NCBI GenBank assembly: GCA_029259875.1
Contig: JAJDEK010000176.1
Coordinates: forward strand, 1-10,946
DNA: 10,946 nucleotides
Reading direction: 5' to 3'
Origin: Planctomycetaceae bacterium
GTDB taxonomy: Bacteria > Planctomycetota > Planctomycetia > Planctomycetales > Planctomycetaceae
Position numbers and translations under genes: made by a program
Shown here: positions 5,810-10,946 of the stretch, piece after piece
Numbering within the stretch: the first letter of the stretch is position 1
Layout: each line of letters begins with the position of its first letter
The notes under the pieces: generated by a model
Database searches by the model: none
Told to the model about the DNA's origin: nothing
The model's input: only the letters and a program-made list of their open reading frames with translations

Positions 5810-6925
5810 ATGCCTCGAATTAATTCCGAACGGTGGTCTGCTGTTGAGAATTTGGTCGATCATTTTTGTGACACGGACCAAGTGCCTGCGATTGCTTTAC
5901 AGGTTAGCGTGGAAGAGACATCACGCGTTTATTTCAAAGGGCGCCAGCGACTCAACGACAACGGAGATACGCTTCGCGAAGACAGCATCTTTTTAATCGC
6001 TTCCATCACAAAGCCGATTGTCGTATTGGGTGTGCTCAAACTACTGGAAGAAGGAGAGTTACTTCTGGGGGATCGAGTGAAGCAGTTCATTCCTGAATTC
6101 GGCTGTGCGGGCAAGCATGGAATCACCATTCGGCATTTGATGACTCACACTTCCGGGTTGCCTGACATGTTACCCAATAACCGCGAGCTTCGATCTGCGA
6201 ACGCCCCGCTTTCCGAATTTGTGAAACAGATTTGTCAGCTTTCTCCTGATGAACCGCCGGGAAGAATTGTGCAATATCAAAGTACGGGAATTGCCATTCT
6301 CAGTGAGGTCATCCAACGTATCACTGGTCGCTCGTGTGCTGATTATTTGGAGCAGGTGTTATTTGAACCTCTGGGAATGAAGGATACAACGCTCGGGGTC
6401 CCGAAAGAATGGTATGCCGGTGATCAAGCGAAAGTCGACCGAATTGTTGAGATCCGAATTCCAGAAGAACTGAATATTGAGCCAGGATGGGATTGGAACA
6501 GTCCCTACTGGAGAGGTTTTGGCGCGCCCTGGGGAGGGCTGTTAACAACCCTTTCCGACTTGGGAAAGCTTGTTGAGATGCTGCAGAATCAGGGAGCCTT
6601 TCAGCAAAAGCAGATCTTTTCCCAGCGAACCATTTTGAAAGCAACGCAGGATCAATTAGCGACAATCCCTGGACTATCGTCGTCTGAAAGACAAGGCAAA
6701 GGTTGGGGCCTTGGATGGCAAATGGTGACTACCACCAAGAGCGATTATTATGGAGATTTACTCTCTGATTCAGCTTACGGGCATGGTGGTGCCACTGGTA
6801 CGCTTTTGTGGATTGATCCTGAATTACATGCTTCTGCGATAATTCTGACGACACGACCTCAGGAGCCACATGGTCATTTTTTGGCCCGAATTTCCAATAC
6901 AATCGTGACATCAATCGAGCAGTAG
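5810..6925 (+). CDS. Serine hydrolase of the beta-lactamase/class C esterase family
   Basis: The 371-residue product has the full-length fold of the beta-lactamase (Pfam PF00144) group. The SxxK motif is S65-I-T-K68 in FLIASITKP, with Ser65 the expected nucleophile and Lys68 the general base. The conserved LMTHTSGLPD follows at 110-119. The second motif is Y156-Q-S158, where classical enzymes have Y-x-N, a variation common in esterase/EstB-like members. The third motif is H325-G-G327 in YGHGGATGTLLWIDP, replacing K-T-G. A WGGLLTTLSDLGKL segment (241-254) is also typical. There is no signal peptide, so it is probably cytoplasmic and more likely an esterase or amidase-type hydrolase than a resistance enzyme. 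The substrate is not evident. The ATG at 5810 has no clear Shine-Dalgarno. An out-of-frame ATG sits at 5806. It stands alone, with a terminator upstream and a promoter candidate for the next gene downstream. Confidence 0.92.
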   Translation: MPRINSERWSAVENLVDHFCDTDQVPAIALQVSVEETSRVYFKGRQRLNDNGDTLREDSIFLIASITKPIVVLGVLKLLEEGELLLGDRVKQFIPEFGCAGKHGITIRHLMTHTSGLPDMLPNNRELRSANAPLSEFVKQICQLSPDEPPGRIVQYQSTGIAILSEVIQRITGRSCADYLEQVLFEPLGMKDTTLGVPKEWYAGDQAKVDRIVEIRIPEELNIEPGWDWNSPYWRGFGAPWGGLLTTLSDLGKLVEMLQNQGAFQQKQIFSQRTILKATQDQLATIPGLSSSERQGKGWGLGWQMVTTTKSDYYGDLLSDSAYGHGGATGTLLWIDPELHASAIILTTRPQEPHGHFLARISNTIVTSIEQ

Positions 6926-6955
6926 AGTGTATTCTTTTGTTTATTTGGGTTGGTC

Positions 6956-6985
6956 TTGCCTTCTTTTTTTTTTACAGACTATAAT
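6956..6985 (+). promoter_or_regulatory. Sigma-70-type promoter candidate for the acyltransferase
   Basis: TTGCCT (6956-6961, 4 of 6 matches to TTGACA) and a perfect TATAAT (6980-6985) are separated by 18 bp that include a long T tract. Transcription would start near 6992 and give a leader of about 58 nt. The T tract could alternatively assist termination of the upstream gene, but no stem precedes it. Confidence 0.45.
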
Positions 6986-7049
6986 TTGGTGACTTCAAAA
7001 CTAGTATTGAATGTTTCGTATTTAACAATATTGTTTTGTATGATTATTG

Positions 7050-7862
7050 ATGATGAACCCAGAATTTATCGGCATCCTGACACTCATTTTTTACACGTTG
7101 GTCGCCTTATCAGTCATAGTCTATCAGGCTGTCAAACTTCCCGATGGTTGGCAGGCTTGGATTTTGTTTGCGATTGCGCGTGTTTATGCGCCTGGCCTTT
7201 GGGGAATCAAAACAAATCGGCGTTGTCCTTTTCCTGGCGATTCTGCGGCAATTATCATTGCCAATCATCGTAGTCCGGCTGATCCCCTCATTCTTTGGTA
7301 TAACTCACATTTGGGCAATTCTCAGAAACAACTTCGTTGTATCAGTTTTTTGATGGCGCGGGAATATTATGAACTTCCTGGATTGGTAGGCTGGATAGCA
7401 AAGGCCATGCATTCGATTCCTGTGGACCGCAATGGTCGCGATGTGGTGCCCGTGCGTGAAGCACTCCGCAAACTAAAACTGGGAGGCATGATTGGAGTCT
7501 TTCCAGAGGGAAGCATTCAGGACACACGACCTATTGCACACGCAAATTCTGGCATTGCTTTTTTGGCGCTTCGTTCTAAGGTTCCCGTGTATCCCGTTTA
7601 TATCAATCACTCCCCACGTGGTAAAAATATGATAGCACCATTCTATTCCCGTGCGGATACTTCTGTTGTGTATGGAGAGCCGATTGATCTTTCCGACTAT
7701 TATGATCGGCGTGCTTCACGGGAAGTATTAGAAGAAGTCACCACTCTTATGATGCAGCGACTTGCGTCGCTCGGTGACACGGTATATCTGGGAAGTCCGA
7801 TTCCTGAGGAAAATGAACAGCTTATCCAAATGTCAGCAGATCATTATCGTTCAGCGAACTGA
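7050..7862 (+). CDS. PlsC-like 1-acyl-sn-glycerol-3-phosphate acyltransferase family protein
   Basis: This is a membrane-associated acyltransferase of the lysophospholipid acyltransferase family, which transfers acyl groups to lysophosphatidate or related acceptors. The product has 270 residues from ATG 7050. A single N-terminal membrane segment lies at about 6-25 (FIGILTLIFYTLVALSVIVY). Catalytic motif I is N72-H73-R-S-P-A-D78 (HX4D), the R-bearing block is IPVDRNGRD (123-131), motif III is FPEGS (151-155), and motif IV is VPVYPVYI (178-185). All key residues are present. Which acyl acceptor it uses cannot be read from sequence, and planctomycetes may carry several paralogues, so no symbol is given. 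Starts: TTG 7047, ATG 7050 and ATG 7053 are consecutive in-frame codons without a Shine-Dalgarno; the first ATG is chosen. Its last 41 bases overlap the 3' end of the convergent giant gene. Confidence 0.92.
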   Translation: MMNPEFIGILTLIFYTLVALSVIVYQAVKLPDGWQAWILFAIARVYAPGLWGIKTNRRCPFPGDSAAIIIANHRSPADPLILWYNSHLGNSQKQLRCISFLMAREYYELPGLVGWIAKAMHSIPVDRNGRDVVPVREALRKLKLGGMIGVFPEGSIQDTRPIAHANSGIAFLALRSKVPVYPVYINHSPRGKNMIAPFYSRADTSVVYGEPIDLSDYYDRRASREVLEEVTTLMMQRLASLGDTVYLGSPIPEENEQLIQMSADHYRSAN

Positions 7863-10800
7863 AAAAATGATCGGATTCGTGCAGGTTCTCCTCATCGAAA
7901 TGAGTTGCCGCATGGGAATTTCCATCAGGTAGTCGGCGGATTCCCGGTGAGAGATTTGCATGCATTAGCCCTGATGTTTCATGTTGATGTCCTAGTTGAT
8001 GTCCTAATTCATGCAATATTACAGTCAGTAAATCGATGTGTTGAGATGCTTTCGAATTGGCAATCGCCTGCAATTCAATTGAGTTTAAAGCATTGAATTC
8101 CGAGTGATCCCATGGACTCTTATCGATAAACCAACCATATCCGGCCGCGGAGACATCAATCACAATCAATCCCGGCATAGTTGTGGCTAGGGTCGTTCCA
8201 GAGAGATCAGCTACTTCGAACTTTGCATTTTTGAGAATGTGCTGTTCATTCAACGTAGCATTTTCTGAATAGATTTGGATGGCTTCTTGCGCAGTCGAAT
8301 TCACTTCTTCTATTGTGAGTGGCGTGATTTCTTGTTGTGGTTGTACTGGAAGAGCAATTTCTGCGATTAAATTTTGTGGAGCCCAGGCATTGGGATAACT
8401 GGAAGAAAAAGTGACATTAGGATTATTTAATTTCGATTTACCATAGTTGGATGCTAGCAGGATCAGGTCTCGAAAATTCACAGTTCCAGATTGATTGTAA
8501 TCCATAAACCAGGCAAGAGATGAATTTGAATTAGAGACATTAGTACCATAGGTAGATGCGAATAACATCAGATCTCTAAAATTGATCATATCATCATCAT
8601 TGGCATCATAGGGAACAGCCCAGAACTCCACTTCCGCGAGGCTGATCGTTTCCATTTGACTCTCGGCTTGATCAGTCAGTTGTAAGCTGGCTTCCTCGAT
8701 CAAGAATTCTGCCTGATAAGGACCAATACTTGGCGTTTCAAAATCTAGGTCGACCTGATCATTGGTTGTAGACGTAAACTGAATTCGTGCAAGTAAAACA
8801 AATTGATCATCCCCGGCATCAGTCAAATTAGTTCGTGCACTGATGTCTTGAACGATTCCTATTTCGTCATCGATCTGTCCAGAGTGGTCTTCTAAAAATG
8901 CCGGTCCAAATTGGATATTTGATGCCGTTGTGAAACCGGAATTGTAATGCAAGTTGAATGAATACGATTCGATTCCATGGTCTGACGAATTAGGAATGCT
9001 CGCCCATACTTCGACCCAGTAGGATTGCCACTCTGATAAAACTGTTTCACTCGGTGGAAGATTTGCAATCTCTCCATTTGCAGCAGTCGTTGTGGGAGAG
9101 TTTACTACGCGCATATCGTATTGTGTGATTGGAATTGGGGTAACAGTCAGTTGGAATGTGGTACTTGTTTCCAGGCCAGCTAAATCTGTGGCGCTGATTA
9201 CAATTTCAAAGATACCTGCATTACCAAAATCGGGAGTCCCGTTTAGTTCTCCTGTTTGTGAATGAAACTCTAACCAATCGGGTAATCCTGTTCCATTAGT
9301 TAGCATGGCGTTCAGAATGATTTGGTCGCCATCAACGGAGTTCACATCGGAGACGTAGTTGCTGACGATGAGAGAAATAGATTCCCCTTCTTGAATGCCC
9401 CGGTCTGGAATCGGTGTAATTATAGGTGCTACATTTGTAAAATCATTATCGATGATCGAACCACTGGCCTGAATGGAATCTCCTAAATCATAGGTATCCA
9501 AATCCAGTAGTTGGACTTCAATGGTTTCGTCGTTTTCATCCAGTAAATCTTCCAGAACTGTTACCAGAATGGTGACAGAAGATTCGTTGGCAGCAAACGT
9601 AATTTCACCAGTTAAACTATCGAAATCAGCAGCGGATGTGGCTGTACCTGCAACCTGATATCTGACAGTTAGAGGGGCTTCAATTTGGTCATCACTTCGA
9701 GTGAGCGTATACACAAGTTGTTCTACGCTTGATTCATCAACGCTGGAGACTGTCGATTCAATATTTACAACCGGTAAAACTTCAGGGGTCTGACCGTTGA
9801 TGAAATCGACAATCGCCTGATACTCAAACGATTGTTCCAGTGGTTGATCCATGCTGTGTAACAGGCCCCAATCTCCCCAGGGAGCAGAGAATCCGCCTCC
9901 CGTGAATACAAATTGATTAAACAGATCAACGCCGATGAGGTCAGCACTGTTTAGCAGCGTCTCATAAATTTCAGACATCCGAGGACTGAGAGAAGCTGCA
10001 TGCACGACCTCTTCTACAGGCCAGCCGTAAGCGTCCGGATGAGACCCACCTTCATATGTGACTAAGTCGATTTCCCTTCCCAAAATTTGCGAATATTGAT
10101 CGGCAAGATTCTGGTGTTCGATCAGGCGAGACAGGCTCCAGGGAATCGTTTCTGCCAATACAGTATCAATGACATCGTCGACTGTAGTAAACTCGTCAAA
10201 ATCTGCGATTTGTTCATAACCCAGTCCCGCATAGGCCGTAACGGAGATTGCGTCAAAATTGCCAGTCATGGCGGGAAGCAAACCTTCCAACACAGAGGGA
10301 TTAGCTTGCTGGCCAGCCACAACACGTACAATTCGGTCTTCCTGCCCGGCAAATACGTCTTCCCAGATCGCAAAATCCTGCTGCATTTGACTCGCAGCAA
10401 ATTCATACCAGTTCATTCCTGCATTTTCAGGCAATGCGAGTTGTTCCTGAATCCAGAAACTGGCATGAAACCCAAAAGCATAGTTCCAGATTTCATTTGA
10501 CCATTCGACATAAATTGTCAAATCCGGGTCGAGAGTGTCTCGAACCATCTCGGCAAAATTTCGTACGAAGTCATCATTCGCTTGATGAGGCATATTGAAC
10601 CAGGGGTTCGCGTCCAGAGTGTTTGAGAGTTCAACCATATACTCCGGAGCAATGCCGTTATGGAAATCATTGGGATCGTTGCCACCATGGTAGGTAGCGT
10701 CTTCGAGTCGGGCACGATCTTCCCAGGTAATGACGTCGGTTTCATTGGTTTCCATCCAATCCATGAACCGGAGAGTTTGAAAAGGGGCCAGACGTTCAAG

Positions 10801-10946
10801 AAATAAAGGGTGGAATGGAGAAAAGCTATCACCGGGTTGCCAATCTTGGCCCACAAAACTTTGGCCGTTATAGTCGGGCATCCAGAGATTGAAATTTCGG
10901 AAGTGATTAGTGGGGTTAATATCACGGATTGTAAGTAAGATATCCT
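7822..10946 (-). CDS. Large modular secreted protein: GH-A-like glycosidase, Calx-beta, cadherin-like, cohesin-like, dockerin, metzincin (N-terminus outside the window)
   Basis: The frame is open to the right edge. The ATG at 10881 is internal, because 21 more sense codons lie upstream of it, so the true N-terminus and any signal peptide are missing. Counting from that Met, residues 1-365 resemble a clan GH-A glycoside hydrolase, with VEWSN129-E130-IWN as acid/base motif and VTYE277-GG as nucleophile candidate. Residues 369-480 are a Calx-beta domain (VDE..., AADFDSLTGEITFA, EDLLDENDETIEVQL, SIIDND). Residues 485-582 are a dystroglycan/cadherin-like domain (LPDWLEFHSQTGELNGTP). Residues 586-738 are cohesin-like. 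Residues 757-815 are a dockerin type I pair with calcium loops DANDDDMINFRD and DYNQSGTVNFRD. Residues 904-985 are a metzincin-like segment with H957-E-L-G-H961-Q-L-G-H-Q-H967 and a Met-turn candidate at SGLM973. The architecture is typical of planctomycete extracellular giants. The substrate is unknown. No terminator lies before the acyltransferase overlap. Confidence 0.9.
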   Translation of the reverse strand, partial: DILLTIRDINPTNHFRNFNLWMPDYNGQSFVGQDWQPGDSFSPFHPLFLERLAPFQTLRFMDWMETNETDVITWEDRARLEDATYHGGNDPNDFHNGIAPEYMVELSNTLDANPWFNMPHQANDDFVRNFAEMVRDTLDPDLTIYVEWSNEIWNYAFGFHASFWIQEQLALPENAGMNWYEFAASQMQQDFAIWEDVFAGQEDRIVRVVAGQQANPSVLEGLLPAMTGNFDAISVTAYAGLGYEQIADFDEFTTVDDVIDTVLAETIPWSLSRLIEHQNLADQYSQILGREIDLVTYEGGSHPDAYGWPVEEVVHAASLSPRMSEIYETLLNSADLIGVDLFNQFVFTGGGFSAPWGDWGLLHSMDQPLEQSFEYQAIVDFINGQTPEVLPVVNIESTVSSVDESSVEQLVYTLTRSDDQIEAPLTVRYQVAGTATSAADFDSLTGEITFAANESSVTILVTVLEDLLDENDETIEVQLLDLDTYDLGDSIQASGSIIDNDFTNVAPIITPIPDRGIQEGESISLIVSNYVSDVNSVDGDQIILNAMLTNGTGLPDWLEFHSQTGELNGTPDFGNAGIFEIVISATDLAGLETSTTFQLTVTPIPITQYDMRVVNSPTTTAANGEIANLPPSETVLSEWQSYWVEVWASIPNSSDHGIESYSFNLHYNSGFTTASNIQFGPAFLEDHSGQIDDEIGIVQDISARTNLTDAGDDQFVLLARIQFTSTTNDQVDLDFETPSIGPYQAEFLIEEASLQLTDQAESQMETISLAEVEFWAVPYDANDDDMINFRDLMLFASTYGTNVSNSNSSLAWFMDYNQSGTVNFRDLILLASNYGKSKLNNPNVTFSSSYPNAWAPQNLIAEIALPVQPQQEITPLTIEEVNSTAQEAIQIYSENATLNEQHILKNAKFEVADLSGTTLATTMPGLIVIDVSAAGYGWFIDKSPWDHSEFNALNSIELQAIANSKASQHIDLLTVILHELGHQLGHQHETSGLMHANLSPGIRRLPDGNSHAATHFDEENLHESDHFFSSLNDNDLLTFG
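7839..7872. other. Hairpin at the convergent gene overlap
   Basis: GATCATT (7839-7845) and AATGATC (7866-7872) are reverse complements. Inside them TTCAG (7850-7854) and CTGAA (7859-7863) pair around CGAA. The element spans the acyltransferase stop codon and lies inside the overlap with the opposite gene. There is no T run on either strand, so it is not a standard terminator. It may still act as a bidirectional pause or 3'-end stabiliser, or be chance. Confidence 0.3.

Noticed and set aside
6950..7273. 107-codon plus-strand frame overlapping the acyltransferase start
   Set aside because: It is in another frame from the PlsC-like gene, which has all four acyltransferase motifs. The N-terminal part crosses the promoter candidate.
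10087..10500. 137-codon plus-strand frame
   Set aside because: Antisense to the glycosidase-like domain. No motif and no Shine-Dalgarno.
10518..10925. 135-codon minus-strand frame at the right edge
   Set aside because: Shadow of the modular giant protein, whose frame contains the glycosidase-like NE motif and continues to the window edge.

Overview
The window looks like chromosomal DNA of a planctomycete, probably a marine Gimesia/Rubinisphaera-type member of the Planctomycetia (the genus is a guess). Three things point there. One is a giant secreted protein that joins a glycosidase-like domain, Calx-beta and cadherin-like modules, a dockerin type I pair and a C-terminal metzincin motif. Another is a cluster of exported proteins of a kind I associate only with planctomycetes. 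The third is that clear Shine-Dalgarno sites are present at only some genes. I see no tRNA, rRNA, IS element, CRISPR array or phage gene.

Layout. Positions 1-901 (minus) hold the N-terminal 300 residues of an exported LolA-like protein whose C-terminus lies outside the window. A 324-bp divergent intergenic region follows. Positions 1226-4637 (plus) carry three exported proteins: a probable lipoprotein with a Pro/Gly/Met-rich tail, a smaller protein with a Sec signal peptide that shares the same uncharacterised core, and a probable lipoprotein ending in a DUF11-type domain. A strong intrinsic terminator follows the first gene and another follows the third, so the first gene may be its own transcript and the second and third a two-gene operon. 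After about 540 bp of gene-poor DNA comes an excellent sigma-54 (-24/-12) promoter in front of a solitary STAS-domain protein (5294-5647), which has its own terminator. Next, all on plus, are a cytoplasmic-looking serine hydrolase of the beta-lactamase/esterase family (5810-6925) and a PlsC-like acyltransferase (7050-7862). From the right edge, on minus, comes the large modular protein (7822-10946, N-terminus outside the window). Its 3' end overlaps the acyltransferase tail to tail by 41 bp.

How the genes may work together. Five of the eight genes encode proteins that are exported or probably exported, plus a membrane-lipid enzyme, so the theme is the cell envelope. The paralogous pair plus the DUF11 protein is the best candidate for an undescribed system here, namely a planctomycete envelope or wall-associated assembly. 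The sigma-54-driven orphan STAS protein is the most distinctive regulatory signal. Functions beyond the named domain families are inference.
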